In this document: one piece after another, positions 1-13,110 of the stretch | Layout of the letters: the number at the start of each line of letters is the position of its first letter | Position numbering within the stretch: position 1 is the stretch's first letter | From: Lunularia cruciata | Lineage: Eukaryota > Streptophyta > Marchantiopsida > Lunulariales > Lunulariaceae | DNA length: 64,000 nucleotides | NCBI GenBank assembly: GCA_948567375.1 | Contig: OX419762.1 | Span: 11,848,001-11,912,000 of the forward strand | Direction of reading: 5' to 3' | The notes under the pieces: generated by a model | What the model saw: only the letters and a program-made list of their open reading frames with translations | Told to the model about the DNA's origin: nothing | Database searches by the model: none | Position numbers and translations under genes: made by a program

Positions 1-1720
1 ACAATGACTTTCGTGTGAGTCGTCGCAGAACGGGTTACGTGAAGAGCGCAGACTAGAATGGATCCTTTTAACGAAATGAGGGGCCGATTTCACAATACCC
101 TTAAAATATGGACCTGAACTGGAATTTCATGTAAACATGTACTAGACATTTTTATGCTTTCAAGGAAGGTCTTCTTTGGAGTTCCAATACTATAAAAGCT
201 TAGCAAATTTCAGTTCCAATTTACGTTATTTCATGTGAAAACTGACAAAACATTTGACTAGAATCTCATGCTGGTCTACAGCATGCTTGAGGTGCCAAAC
301 CATCACCTTCATCAGGTTGTCAAAGTCAGTAGTCACGGAAATCAACCTTGAGCAGTTAAGGACATCGTAAGCCTGAGAAGAGTGATGCAAGACATATAAA
401 AGCTCTAACTTGATATTATGATCAAGATGGCGCAAAGTGCTTATAAGTTTCAAAGTATGAGTTTTTCCAAACAACGAAGACGTCAACGGATGTTCTCAAA
501 CTCAGTTATGATTTCAAGGTAGTCAATTGATGCTTTCCATTGATCCTATGCACAACCCTAGGAACATCGATTTAATTGTCCATAAAAATCAGGTAACGTA
601 ATTCAATTACTCTAATTGTCTATTAGCTCTTTGAAATTTTTTTGAAAAATATGATTCTTCTCCTTGGCTAGGGAGAATGGAAGGCATTAACTGTTTGGGG
701 GACGACTATGGGCGTCACTAGTCTCCAGTGATAACCATAAAATGTGTGGGTATGCAAGAGGAGAGAGAGGAGCGTGTGTGAACAACAGTAAGAGGTTTCA
801 ATGCTGGTTTTTAAAGTCTCGATAAAGTCACTTAAAAGTCGATTAAAGTCATTTAATAAAAGATTATTAGGCGTGGTCCCGTATTGAACATGTTTAGTGG
901 TAAAAATTTGGCTATCGTATATACCGCATGGACCACTCTACTTCTCCTCGAAAAGTTTCATGAAAGTTGTTGAACTTGCATGGGTGATGGATGACCTACG
1001 CTACCATAAGTATTCATTAAAAAATGATTAAGAAACCCCACCGTGAAATCCCTGGTCTTATTAGTTTGCAAATATTGCAGAGTGACTTTTCTTCTAGACC
1101 ACTAATAGTATAAGAAGATAAAACTTTGTGAATTGAATTAAACCTTTTCATCCAACATTTCTGCCAGTGGTGGTCAACCAACAACGGGATGAAATAAATG
1201 TCCGTATGGGTATGAAGCTACTGGACATCATTACAAAATAACCACGGGAGGATTTGATAGAGAAAAATACAGGGCTCTTTTTTGGGTTTTCGTTGAGTTT
1301 ATGGCAAAAAGTGATTGTGCATGCATGATACGACACCCAACAGTTACCCTTCTTATCCCAAAAGATAATTGATTTAAATTTTTACTCTTGTTCTAAAGTG
1401 TCTTGTCATGCAGTGATCTAAATTTATTTAGCCTGTACTATATATTGAGCTTACGAGAGATTGAGAATTAGTGATATTTGATAAGGATAGCATATAGAAA
1501 ATGGAAATTAAGGCTAGTCGTCTTCTTCTATAAAACATGATATCATTTTCTCCCAATAAAAAACCCAACCTCTATGCATGCGGGTGCGGCGAGTTGGTGT
1601 GTATATGCTTACTATCACCCTAAACAAAAGGATAAAAATTTCGTCATGGTGATGATCATGATCATGATCATCTCCATGATAGGATAATGCTTGGAATGAT
1701 CCTGGTTGGTTTAATTAATC
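1..1720. other. AT-rich sequence without a recognisable gene
   Basis: No open frame here reads like a known protein. An 86-codon frame on the minus strand at 226-486 is the longest; it starts without a recognisable context and shows no motif. A short GATCAT microsatellite lies near 1651-1669. Nothing else stands out. Confidence 0.5.
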
Positions 1721-1782
1721 ACCCGGACTTCCTAACTCCATGGAATTAGAATTAGGAAGCCGTCGAATTAGGGAGTCCGGGT
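1721..1782. repeat. Imperfect inverted repeat next to a retrotransposon tail
   Basis: The arms 1721-1738 and 1765-1782 are reverse complements with two mismatches in 18 bases (ACCCGGACT and AGTCCGGGT at the ends). A second nested pair (CTTCCTAA at 1729 and TTAGGAAG at 1752) lies inside. The repeat ends exactly where a retrotransposon-tail-like stretch begins. It may be a MITE end or a fold-back remnant; no family is recognised. Confidence 0.5.
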
Positions 1783-1836
1783 TTTATCCGTGTACGGTTT
1801 GATGGGATCTTCCCATCCTTCTTGCTCCCTACACGT
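1783..1836 (+). mobile_element. Remnant of an RLE-retrotransposon 3' tail
   Basis: The stretch aligns by eye to the 3' end of the element at 21531-23262: a CTTGTACGGCTTGATGGGG-like segment, then TCTTCCCATCCTTC and a C/T-rich end (here CTTGCTCCCTAC). The GGGGCTTAGCCCC palindrome is absent or too diverged. I infer an old 5'-truncated insertion of the same or a related family. Confidence 0.45.
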
Positions 1837-2002
1837 GTCACTTGAAGGAAAGGAAGGAATTATGCAAAGCCATGGAGTTGAGATTACGGTATTATGCAGA
1901 GCGATAGAGCTGAGAAGACTGTGGTTACTTCAACCGATGGTTACTTGACCACACGTGTCAATGTTTGACTCCATTGAAAGGAACGTATACTGCAGGCGAT
2001 AG

Positions 2003-3340
2003 AGTTGAGATGACTATGGTTCCTGGATAGAATTAGTCCACCATTATCAACTCAACTCCAGTAGTATTCATTAGTGCACACAAACTGTTGGAATATCTGG
2101 TTTATCGAGAGACTAAATAAATGAGAACTCATGTCGACATCACCTGTTTGCAAACATGCTCCAGCAAATTAAATGGACAAGAATTTGGCTTTTTAAATGG
2201 TCTGATTTATCCAGGCTGCTCTGGTGAGGGTTTAGGTGATGATGCATGTCGCCATCACCAATTTGCACAAATGGTCGTGCAATTTAAGCGTGCAACATTT
2301 TATTTCAAGCAAATTTCAAAAGGACCTCTCCAGTTCTGTTTTATGTGCATATATTTATGGTGACTATTATAGTGCGACCCAAGTTCCTGCTTGTTTTTTG
2401 CTCTGTAATGCAGCAAATACCGAAGCATAACCAAATTGATTATTTTAGGTTCCCTAGAACCAACTTTATGGCTATTAAAAACTATGCCAGAGCACTTCTC
2501 CAAAGTGGTAAAGGCGACAGGAATTTTCACCTAATGCTCACCAGAGGTCCATGGATAGATCGGATTTCTTAAAATACTTATTTTCTTCTAGAGAGCATAC
2601 GTGAGAATTCCTGTCACCATCACCACTTTTGGAGAGAAGTGGTGATGGTTCCTCGGTAGAATTAGTCCGCCATTATCAAATCAACTCCACTGTGTCCATT
2701 TGTGCACAACTGGATTTTGCTGGTTTTTTCCAGCGATGGCTATTTATTTAAGCATTTAGGTAGCACCACACAAATCTTAAACATCTGGTTTATCCGAGTG
2801 CTATAATAAGTGAGAATCTATGTCGACATCACCTCTTTGCAAAACATGCTCCAGCAATCTAAATGAGAAGAATTTGGCTTTAAATGGTCTAATTTATCCA
2901 TGAGGGCTTCTGGTGAGGTTTAGGTGATGATCCATGTCGACATCACCTATTTGCAAAAATGGTCGTGCAATTTAAGCGTGCAACATTGTACTTTAAGCAA
3001 CCTTCAAAAGGATTTCTCCAGTTGTGTTTATGTACATAAATTTATGGCATCATAGCGCGACTATTATCCTCCTACCCAAGTTTCTGCTTGTTTCTTGCTC
3101 TGTAATGCAAGAAATACCGAAGCATGAGCAAATTAATAATTTTAGTTTCCTTACAACCAACTTTTTGGCTATTAAAAATATGCCAGAGCACTTCTCCAAA
3201 AGGGGTGATGGCGACAGGAATTCTCACTTAATGCTCACCAGAAACGCATGGACAGCTCAGATTTTTTAATTTCTATTTTTCTCCATCGGGCATTACGTGA
3301 GAATTCCTGTCACCATCACCACTTTTGAAGGAAAAGTATT
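2003..3340. repeat. Tandem duplication of a ~0.65-0.7 kb unit
   Basis: Two diverged copies follow each other, about 2003-2642 and 2643-3340. Both contain, in the same order, a TAGAATTAGTCC segment, a GTCGACATCACC segment, a GGTCGTGCAATTTAAGCGTGCAAC segment and a GACAGGAATT...GAATTCCTGTCACCATCACC end. No intact coding frame is shared, so the short ORFs in both copies look incidental. The unit is probably non-coding repeat DNA. Confidence 0.75.
3197..3327. repeat. Long fold-back: 38-bp inverted arms
   Basis: Arms 3197-3234 and 3290-3327 are reverse complements with about three mismatches in 38 bases, separated by about 55 bases. The core of each arm is GACAGGAATTCTCAC or its complement. A more degenerate version is at the equivalent place in the first duplicate (about 2503-2640). 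The shape resembles a MITE or fold-back element end. Confidence 0.65.
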
Positions 3341-3369
3341 GTATATTTAAATAGACAAACGGTTGCTTA

Positions 3370-3490
3370 TAGAGAACCTAAAATAATCAATTGGTTCTGC
3401 TTCGATACCTCTTGCTTTATAGAGCAAGAAACAAGCAGGAACTTGGATATGACGATTGTGCTCGCTATAATAATCATAAATACTTCATAT
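3370..3490 (-). repeat. Inverted partial third copy of the 2.0-3.3 kb unit
   Basis: Read on the minus strand this stretch matches the middle of the duplicated unit (CCAAGTTCCTGCTTGTTTCT, then a GCTCTATAAAGCAAGAGGTAT-like segment, then the TTTTAGGTTC segment). So the same repeat is present twice head-to-tail and once, partially, in the opposite orientation. Confidence 0.65.
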
Positions 3491-3499
3491 ACCTGGAGA

Positions 3500-5660
3500 T
3501 GTTCTCGTGGACAAAAACTGCTCAATTCAACCACTTTTTTACCCCTTTTACCCTTAACATTAGACGCTACAAACATTGCATGCACACAATGAGAACAAAA
3601 TGAAAGAATTACGCATGTAATTGGGAGAACATCATGCGTCATGTAACATGACAATACAGTTGATTGAAATAGGAAGGCAAATATCCACACCGTTAATCTG
3701 AAAAAGGACAAAGGAGAACAAAAAAAAAAAAAACCAGGAATTTTATGTTCACAATACAGATAGAGTCCTCAGTAGGAAATTGATAAAATAGATATTGGTC
3801 TTGGCATAAGGAAGTCTCCAACATTCGTTTGATTGGATCTATCCAACTCGTATGAGCAATGTAGGGATATTTCATGGTCTAAAACAAATCATTGAAAATA
3901 CTCAATTTTAGGATCAGTATAGACAACCGTGATCTTGAGTATCACTTGCAAATTCTTTTTGTTTCTGAAAGGTATGGTAAGCATGAATTTCTGATGTCCT
4001 TATCCAAAGGAGAGGATGAAGCAATCGCAACTCAATTGGGATGACAATGTTGTCAAAGGGTGCTTTTTGTGCTTTTGGTTTTAATTGATTCCTGAGCTAT
4101 GCATTGGCTAATTTGTTGTATGAATCTTTAAAAATGTATAAAGTAAATGTTACTGAACTAAACTATAATCAAAGATATATATCTTATGACTTACATAGTC
4201 TATTGAATTATTGAGCTTATTCAATTTCACAAATATGATTTCAGATTTAAATCGGAGGTGTTATGAGGTAATATATATTTTTACAATATGTGGAGTAAAG
4301 GTGTTAGATAAATTTTAGGAGATGTGTCTTTAATTATATCCATTTTCTTTCTTTTACTTGAGAAGTAGAACTTCCTTTGTAATATCAAAATTTTAGGTTG
4401 AACGGGTGTAATACACTTTCCTCTATTACGATTTTAAGAAGGATCATTTTTGGTACTTTGAAATAGCAAATTTGTACCGGGAAAAACATACAAAGATCAA
4501 AACCATCGATAAATATATAGCTTTGATTGAAAGTTTGAATACATCACATAATATATTGCTGGGTAGGTGATCGATTTTACTATGCTGTAGATGAATGATC
4601 CAGGAAATATAACAGTATATTTCATGGAAACTAACCTAAGCTGCATAATATACCTGGTTAAATGTTGAATATGAAGAAAAAGTAATGGACTGTAGCATGG
4701 TATCTTATGAAATCGCTAGAAATAAATTTTATCTTATTTTGTTAATTGAAATTTGAAGCTACCCAAGATGAATATTTGGTGAAAGAGAAAAATCTACTTG
4801 GTGGAATCTATTTGGTGAAAGAGAAGAATAATGAAAATAAATTTCTGGATTAGTATCTGAACCAATTTTCAATCATAATATACCTGAAAATAAAAAACAA
4901 AAATCTGAAGCTTTAAAGATTTTCTATTATTTTAAAGGGAAAACCATCTTATGTTTAGCAATTTTTGTATCATCAATCCAGTTGTCCTTGGGTTCAATTT
5001 CGAAGTTAACCTTGAACTACTCTTTTTTTCGTTGGTATGATTGAATAGCTAGGTTCTGTATACACCTAAAAACAACATAAGAGCATAATAATGGGAAATG
5101 CGGAGCAAACGCTTTTTCTCCTCATCCAAACATGGCAAACGCAGCCAAAAATATTTATTGATTTATGTCTATCCCCCACTCTAGTAACTCCCTTACGCTA
5201 GTACCTAGTATTTGCTAAAGTACTTAAGAAATAAATTGAAACAACATCATTATTTCGATAGGTTTTTAATTTTTACATATGCCGTTCTAGTCCTCACTTT
5301 TCCCTGCAGACCCGTCTATCCATTAATATATGCATGATGAGGAGACTCATCCTCCATTCACACCACACATTAAATTTCAAATTGAGACAAAGTCTAGCCA
5401 TCCTTAGACTTTCCTTTCCACCGAACTCTAGTTTAATGTATAGGAGACCTACTCCCATTTATGCCGAGGATTTTTCTAAAATTTGAGATCGAAATCTGTA
5501 CTTTATATTCAATATTCTCATCTAATCCTTGTCAGTTATACTTCATTAAACCGATAGATTCAGGTCTTATTGTTCACTTTACGATTTGCATCTTCTCGAA
5601 GATCTCTCTTTAATAAGACTTATCCACTCTATGACTTGTCCATTCGCATACCGTTATTCT
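3500..5660. other. AT-rich sequence without a recognisable gene
   Basis: Only short frames are present and none shows a motif. There is a poly-A run at about 3720-3733. I see no RNA gene or mobile-element protein here. Confidence 0.45.
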
Positions 5661-5663
5661 TCT

Positions 5664-5755
5664 GGCTCAGCCCCATTTTACCTCTTGTATTTTATCCTTG
5701 TACTTCTTAACGGGGTCTCCCATCCTTCTTGTTATCCTACAAAATCACCCTTTCT
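5664..5755 (+). mobile_element. Remnant of an RLE-retrotransposon 3' tail
   Basis: The order CTCAGCCCCATTTTACCTCTTG, CCTTGTACTTCTTAACGGGGTC, TCCCATCCTTCTTGTTATCC and a T-rich end follows the 3' tail of the 21.5-23.3 kb element (AGCCCCAT..TTACC, CTTGTACGRCTTGATGGGGTC, TTCCCATCCTTC, then CTACGCGG..CCTTTT). Target-site duplications were not identified. It is a diverged, truncated copy. Confidence 0.5.
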
Positions 5756-5869
5756 TCAACTTTCGTTAATGATATAGATAGAAAAACATATCCTTTGAAT
5801 AGACCTATAAATCCAGTACATCCATTCATTCAGCCACTGGATTCTTTATGGGATGTCTCCAAGACGTCT

Positions 5870-6170
5870 CACCCTTCATAAATGACCTCCGAACGGTCCA
5901 TCTTCAACTAGGATCACTGCAGTTCCTTTTCAGACGGCCGCTAGACGGTACCGGCAGACTGCGGCCAACCTCAATACTTTCGGGGCGCCGAGCGTGGAAA
6001 ACTCATCACTACCTCGTGAGAGCGTTGAGACTTGCCGGGTTCCTCCCAATCCCCAAGGGATTCCCGGTCGGCGGCACCGCTTTACCTAAGGTATAAGCAA
6101 CACCCGTGAACATAGCAAGGTCTGCTCCTACTATCAGGGTTGATGTCGAACCTAACCTGCAATATAAAAT
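5870..6170 (-). other. GC-rich exon-like patch, product not recognised
   Basis: This is a GC-rich island in AT-rich DNA. On the minus strand a frame from about 6160 to 6009 follows a possible acceptor (TTGCAG at about 6160) and reads with a hydrophobic segment (LIVGADLAMFTGVAYTLGKA) and a Pro/Gly-rich stretch, then stops. The opposite strand is also open (5848-6096). I cannot assign a family. It could be a last exon of a small membrane protein, a captured gene fragment, or chance. Confidence 0.25.
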
Positions 6171-6179
6171 CATATTAAT

Positions 6180-9110
6180 CTGTACAAGAAAGGGCATGAA
6201 TTTGAATATTCTAGTTATTTCTATTTGACCCAAAAAAAATTTTAGCTACCCATGAGCAGGTTAAAGGAGCCCTAATAGGGCCTTGGAAGACCGAACCCAC
6301 GTCTGTGGCAAAAGGCGGGCTCCTTCTCTTTTGTGGGTTTCGTGCCCTTTCTTTGCGCTTTTCTGCTCTTTGCATTACTTATTTAAACTTTTTTTATTCT
6401 TGCTACTCTGCTTGGCAAGCTGTTTCATCTTATTGGGCCTCTCCTCAAAGCTTTGGGGCTTTCCCCAGTCTGACATATGACTTTGTCTTTGCGCTTTTCT
6501 GCTGTTTGTATTTTGTGGTTAATTCGGGTTTCACATCCGTTTCCATGTTCTTTTGGAACTCTTTTGTGTGGATAACAAACTTCCGTGACAGCCGAATATT
6601 TGTGCTTTGTATAGCGGGAATGCCGAGGTGACCCTAAACCCTAAATCATACCACCTTTTCTCACTGACATCATATGAAAACACACAACAAAGTTCTGTGT
6701 TGTTCATGGTCAGAGTTTTTCATTCACATTTAGAACTATGCCTTTTTGTAGTGTTTGAGCTCTTCTTAGATTGGAAGTATTGGAAGTATGGTGCTCTTCT
6801 TCCCTGGTCCTTTGTTAAAATGTACAAGGCAGACTTCTTCTCTTGCACAATTGGAGCTTCATTGATAACATACATTTTCCTTCCCGTGACGGGGTTGTAA
6901 TTTCACCTTCCTATAAATATCCCATAAAACGTTTTTGAATCACCAAAAACATTTTTCTGGTCACTCGTAAAGGTGTATGGTGCTGTGCTGTGACTCCTTT
7001 ATAAGTTTTATGAAAGGAAGGGCAAAAAAGTCGTCACCGATAGGAAAAAAAATAAAATCAAGAGTTTTTGTTGACTTTAGCTTTCAACTCGCTGCAGAGG
7101 TCCGGTCCCATAATAAAAGAAAATGTGAGTCATATCTAAAGTCTACACATGATTATGGTGGATGTTCAAAAGAAAATTGAACTCAATTTTGGCAACAATG
7201 TTGGAATGTAATCATTTGAAAGTTCATTGATTCTTAGTAAGAACCTCAATCATGAAGATATACGGGGAAGAGAATAATTCATGTAGTTTGAGCAAGATGA
7301 GTGGAACGGGGATACTGAGAGTGGAGAGGAGTACAATCATTTCGTTATTGTTTATTATAATCATGTGCTCTGACATACATGAGAAGATTTCTTACTGTAA
7401 AATATATATGCCAACAAAACTTATTTTGTGACTATCTTAGGATATTTGAACATGATGACTTTTACACATTTCAGAAGGACAAGGATGGATATTGCATCCC
7501 TAAAAGTATTAGTGGATCTTGTTAAATACCACCCAATGTTTAGAAGGGAGAGGTGAAGAAACAATCCCTTAGGTGGACTCAACCTGCAATGGTTATTGAT
7601 GGATTGTACATACAAAAATGATGCATAATAGATAGGGGTTTAAATTTATGGGGAATTGGTGTTTATTTCATTATATATTTCACGAGTAAAATATCTTAGT
7701 CTATGTCTATCTTATCCAAGCTTGGATGTAAAATACACTGGGATCTCAAACTCATTTGCTAAAAAATGACTCCCGTGATATATAGGTCCAGTGGATCTCT
7801 TTTCCTCTTACAATCAATGGCAAAATATTGCAATAAGAAAGAGTATTACTTCATATTAACAGGAGATTTATGATGAGAAGCAAAAGATTATCCCTTGCTT
7901 GATGTATCATCTTTAAGGAGCTCTTCTTTTCATTCGTTTTACATTTTTCTCCATACTTCATATTCTTATAAAATTGTTTCTAAAGATATGTATACAAGGA
8001 TGCCTAGGTTGTATCATGATATTATATGTTCAAATAGATCTCTTCTGTAGCCTAAGTTGAGAAAGAGTGGAGCATGGAGATTCTTTGAGTCAACTCAACA
8101 TATGATTTAAGACTCACGAACAACTCATATGAGTCACATAATGTCATCTTTCAGGTATGCTTTCATAGCAATTAGATGTGTGTACCTCGCGTAAGAGTCC
8201 TTGATGAATCTTGTAGAAGAATCATGAGAGTTAGATGCCAAGTTCTATGTGAATTGAGAAATTAATTAAAAAATAAAATGTAATGCATTTTTACTTAGAT
8301 TAGTTAGAAGTGTATGATTTTACAAAACCTTTTAATCATTTGCTATAGTATATGGTTTGAGTAATATAGCAAATTTCGGTGATAGATTTTGATTTGGATT
8401 GAGTAGCCTCAACATCTTGGAGAGAAAAAGATAGAGATAAATTAAGATTAAAATTTATGAGATATCCTTTTCTTTCAGTAGAAAGCAATTAGAATTTCTT
8501 CACTTTTGATTAAAAATGTAATGAATTTGGTATTTAATTTGATGTAATGAATTTAAAATCATCTGAATATTCGTCTTGCTTTGATTTTGTAATAGTTTTA
8601 TTATATATATAAAAGAAACTAGGTATTAAGGACAACATACCATGTTCAATAGCTTCTGAAATCAACTGTCTTGAGAGTGAATGAGAATGGGGGTTGAGGG
8701 TTTGGGCTACATACTAAAGCACTTCTACGCAATCGAATTGCATACAATCCACATCATTGCACACCTTACCATCAAACTGAGTTTGAGAAGGAAGATAGAT
8801 TTGTCAAGATGAATTAAAGTGAGAAAGATTTCAATCCTAACACGTATAATATAGATAATACTTCTCCACAAACGTGCAAGTTTCTGTCGATGATGTTATT
8901 TCTTTAGGTTTGAGGGTGTTCTGTTTTTCGTTTCTTCGATACATGCAACTCGGATATAGATGTTTGCTAATAGACTGTTTACGGGTTACATTTATGCGGT
9001 GATTCGATTCGATCAGATGTTAGTTTTCTTGTACACTTTACATATCTTGCATTACATTTCATTTGTATTCAATGAGTTTTGGATTTCCCCTTTGATTAGC
9101 GGCTTCTATC
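6180..9110. other. No recognisable gene; telo-box-like motif at 6632-6645
   Basis: Several overlapping short frames occur at 6283-6900 in T-rich sequence and none resembles a known protein. CCCTAAACCCTAAA at 6632-6645 is a plant telo-box-type motif (two telomere-like units), known elsewhere near promoters, but no gene follows that would give it a role. Confidence 0.4.
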
Positions 9111-9120
9111 CTAATTTTTC

Positions 9121-9163
9121 TATATATATATATATATATATATATCTCTCTCTCTCTCTCTCT
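9121..9163. repeat. Compound microsatellite (TA)12(TC)n
   Basis: Twelve TA units (9121-9144) pass directly into about nine TC units (to 9163), followed by a T-rich stretch. It is a simple compound microsatellite. Confidence 0.95.
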
Positions 9164-9179
9164 TTCTTTTAGCATGAAA

Positions 9180-11930
9180 TAGCGATCCCAAATTCGACAT
9201 AATTTTGTGTGGCTTTGCCACTTCTTGGCCGCGGACTACATGCAATAGATTCTTGGAGAACATCAAACGACTAGATTAGCTGGTGGGATGTCCCTTACAA
9301 ACGACTTTAAGCCTAAAGTGGATTTCCCCTCTTCTACATTAGGCTGGATATGGCACAATTAGATCGGTTTATGGTTATCATCTTTTAAACTATTGTTTCT
9401 CTCCTGTCCTTCTTCCTTCTCGCACACTACATTCTTGGTTCACTCCAAACCTCCATCACCTGCTGGGTATGGCATTATAGAAATGGTTTATTTTTATTAT
9501 ATTGTAAATCTATTAATTTCTCTTGTCCTTCCTCATTCTCGCATACCACGTTTTCTTGTATCTCTCCGAAACTCCATCACTTTCTTTCTTGTGCTCTCGC
9601 TGGAAGAATATTCCACCAATTATTTGGCCTTGAATTACAGCTGGTGCAAGTCATATCTATAGGGCACTGCATGCAGTTGGTGGTGCTACACGAAGGGAGA
9701 GGAGAGAAGGATCCCACTCATGAGTAAGAAATGGGAACTATAATATAAGGCCTAAAAGACTCAAAGAGGACGAGGGAAAAAGAGCAAGAAACTCCCAATG
9801 AGACCTCAACAAGTAGTGCAGAACTGAGCTTATTGGGGGTTCAATTCCAATTGTTATGGGATGTATAAATGGGTGGAGGGTGAAATCCTTTAAATAACTG
9901 TACTTTAGAAAAAAGGTGGCAAGGTGCTAATAATTGAATGTTTTACGGGGAGGGGACAGTTTTTGTTATGGGCGGCCGCGTCGATTTATAAACATAAGAA
10001 ATGAATGATTAGGTATGGGTAGAGGGTCAGATCCTTAAAGTATTTTACCATTAGAAAAGGCAACAATTGGTTGCAAGCAGCAACAATTGAGAAGGCAGAA
10101 GAGAACGTTTTATTGGGAGGTGCAGTTTCCGTTTTGGTATATACGGAAGAAGTGAATGATTAAGGTTATATATAATATGATTCATTATTCAAGACAGACA
10201 TAGCAAATCATAAAATAATATCCTTATAAAATTAGTATCTAAATTTTCTCTCTCTCTTTATTTCATCGCTTAAATTCATTTTGACAAATCTCTGCTCCTT
10301 CCTTCTCGAAATCAGTTTGATGGTAAGGTGTGCAATTATCTGGATTGTATGCAACTTGATTCATTGATATTTTATTTTTTATTTTTTTTGCTGTAGTCTT
10401 CCTCATTCCTAAGAGCATCACTCACTTGTCATGTAGTGCATCATGTGAACCTGGAGAGCAACCTCGATAGAACTTTGCCATAATGGGGGTACCCTCGCCG
10501 GATTTTATGCAATCTGACCAAATTGGTAAGTCTCGAAAATCCAACTTGGAATACTTTTGAGGACAATAAAGGGTACGACAAATTGACCTACGTTTATGCT
10601 AAGATTATCCTTTTCTTCTAGCTGTAGGGCTTTAAATCAGGACCGAAGATTCTAGGGTATATGTGTAATTATTCGAGTTTGGCGAGCAAAAAATATTGAT
10701 TCAAGTCATAGAATTTCTTGGGAGTAGTATTTGGAGTTTTAAAGGACTGCATTTGCGCAAGAAATAGCACCTGTTTTGCTGGTCTCTTTTCCTTCCTTGG
10801 TTAAATATACATGTACTCTACTTACGGCATCCATAAGGCTTGGTTTCCATTGTTTTTCAAGTCCTTGCCCGTTGTTATTGAATTTTAGCAGGAAGCTAAC
10901 TTAATAACTCTTATTATATTCCAAGCAAGTGATCAAAAATTCAGCCAGATCCTATAACTACGAGACATTCAATTCATATGGTAAGGTTCATATAATGAAG
11001 AGTAAAAAAGATTCGAAGAAATTTCAGTAAAATTTAACCAGAATTTTTTTTATTAAAGGTAAGAACTGTAGTCGAATTATCCAGAAACTACGACAGTGTG
11101 GAAAGAGTACATTAGGAGGTTTCAGAAATAGTTATACAAAGTTTCATAAATTTTCATATAGATAGTTACAAAGCGTTGACTAAATCCATACATGGTGTGA
11201 ACAGGAGGTAGAAATGGTATCGCTATGGAGTTCAGGCCAAGTTCCTTATTATTAGCACACTCCATATGAGGTGGTATGTAGAAAATAAGGGATAAGGAAC
11301 TTTCCGTTAGCACTCCGTAGTGCATTGCTTACGCATTAGGGTTAATAAAGTATGTTGTTTAGAGTTAGAGTGAAAGTGGCGGCCACCAAAGGGAGCATCC
11401 ATGATGTTCGAGAACACCCATGGTAATCAAAAGTTGACAGATTTATGCATGAGATAACCCAAAACGCAATTTTTGACCATGGAGGAAGATTGGAAGGACC
11501 ATGAGTGGAAAGATTTGAGGGCATGCAAAAATTGACAACGGAAGAAGATTTGATAGACCCATAGCCAAAGTTGGAAGAGGGAGTGAATTTGTTTGGAGTG
11601 GGAAGATTTGAGTGCGGGTTGTGTGAAGGTTAGAAGGAGGAGTGATTTTGTTTGAAGGTTTACTCTCCAAAATCCTCAATTTCAGTATTTTAAAAGAGTT
11701 TAATTTATGATCATTGTCTCTTGGTACTACTATGAAATGTATGCCGTTGTTCTCCCTTGAGTGATGAAATGAAATTCATGAACTTGTTTTCTTGTTACAG
11801 AATTAAATTTATGAGATTATTTTTGTTTTGTGCAGAGAGAATAGAGATGCCCCTTTTCCAATAATGAAGTATCTGTGGTGATTGAAAATCAAGTCATGCA
11901 GAGAGGGATGTAGAACTAGCTAGAAATATT
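9180..11930. other. Unannotated AT-rich stretch
   Basis: No protein motif is seen on either strand. Overlapping minus-strand frames at 11342-11679 are rich in Pro, Leu and Ser and lack any domain. A box-B-like GGTTCAATTCC occurs near 9838, but no matching A box or cloverleaf could be built around it. Confidence 0.4.
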
Positions 11931-11939
11931 AGAAAATAT

Positions 11940-13110
11940 ATTAAATGGATGATTTGGTTAGATTTGGAGATATCGATACAAGGATTAGAAGATGAAGACA
12001 AAGACAAAGAATTAGGAGGAGATCTAGATATGCTAGAATTTTTATTAGTGGATGGGAGTATGCACGTACTCATCGATACTTGGAACCCTGTGTTACTTAC
12101 CCTGGTAGTAGAGAATTTGTGATTGAATATTTTAGAAATCTTGATGCTAAGGCCTTTCACCAACTTACTAGAATGGATGTCAATTCTTTTCAACATTAGT
12201 GGAGTTGATTAAGACTCACACAATTTTTGCAAAAAGCTACCAAAGAGAGCAAACACCGGTGTGGATCCAAGTTGCCCAAGCCTTGGATAGATCTGGGCAT
12301 CACAGCAAAGGAGCTTGTGTTGCACGAGGTTTAAATATTTGGGGCATTAGTGCTGGTTCAACAATTGCTTGTACGGATTGAGTTATGACAGCCATATTAG
12401 ATGTGATGAGGAGTCAAGTTGCTTGGTCCGAGCTCAAGGAGAGGAGGATATCCACTATTCTTGCACAGAAAGGTTTTCTTGGTTGTGTTGGTTAGGTAGA
12501 TGGAACCTTGTTTCCTCTTGTAGCTTTACCAACAATGGACAAGGAAATATATTTCCCAAGGGTTCATATTCTAAAATGGCCAAGTGATTTGTGATGATAA
12601 AAGGAGAATACATTTATCGGATGTACATTCTATGTTATGTGTTGTTGTGTTATGAATTTTTTCAATGCATTGGTAATCCTCTTTGTATGGTTTACTAAAA
12701 GTATAATTTGATTTGTTTATTTGCAAGAATGCCAAGGTCATGTCATGACATGACTTGTTTGAAAAAATCCTCACTATGGAATGATTTGAACCAGAGAGAG
12801 AGTTGTCCCACTTTTGAGGCAATGGAGTACCTTTTAGGTGATTTGGGTTATGTACCCATGCATCACCTAGTCCCCGCCTTCAAGCAAGCCCAATCAAAGG
12901 ACAAGCACGAGTTTAATAAATGTTTGGCAAATGCAAGAGTGATAAATGAGCATTGTATAGAAGTATTGAAAGCTAGATGGCATTCTCTTTGTGAGCTAAA
13001 TGTGCAATTCAAAGACAATAGTAGAAATGCTTATTTTTTAAAGTGGGTGTCAGTGTGTATTATTTTACATAATTTTTTAATCAATAGGTCTGACGTTTGG
13101 TGAGATGACA
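11940..13110 (+). pseudogene. PIF/Harbinger DDE transposase relic
   Basis: The broken frames together read through a PIF/Harbinger (DDE_Tnp_4) transposase. An N-terminal helical part (RMDVNSFQ) is followed by a FGISAGSTIACT segment and a first catalytic region ending in VDGT near 12500. Next comes a PRSCHDMT segment corresponding to the family's HD motif, and then a C-terminal frame (12708-13103) with YLLGDLGY, carrying a catalytic Asp, and NEHCIEVLKARW, carrying the Glu helix. Such proteins cut and paste DNA with a Myb-like partner. In-frame TGA near 12379 (after ACTD) and TAG just before VDGT, plus frame changes, make it dead. The C-terminal 131-codon frame is the best preserved part. Its likely partner relic lies at 18.25-19.3 kb on the other strand. 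Confidence 0.8.

Noticed and set aside
9800-9860. tRNA- or SINE-like box B (GGTTCAATTCC)
   Set aside because: No A box at the right distance and no cloverleaf pairing could be found.
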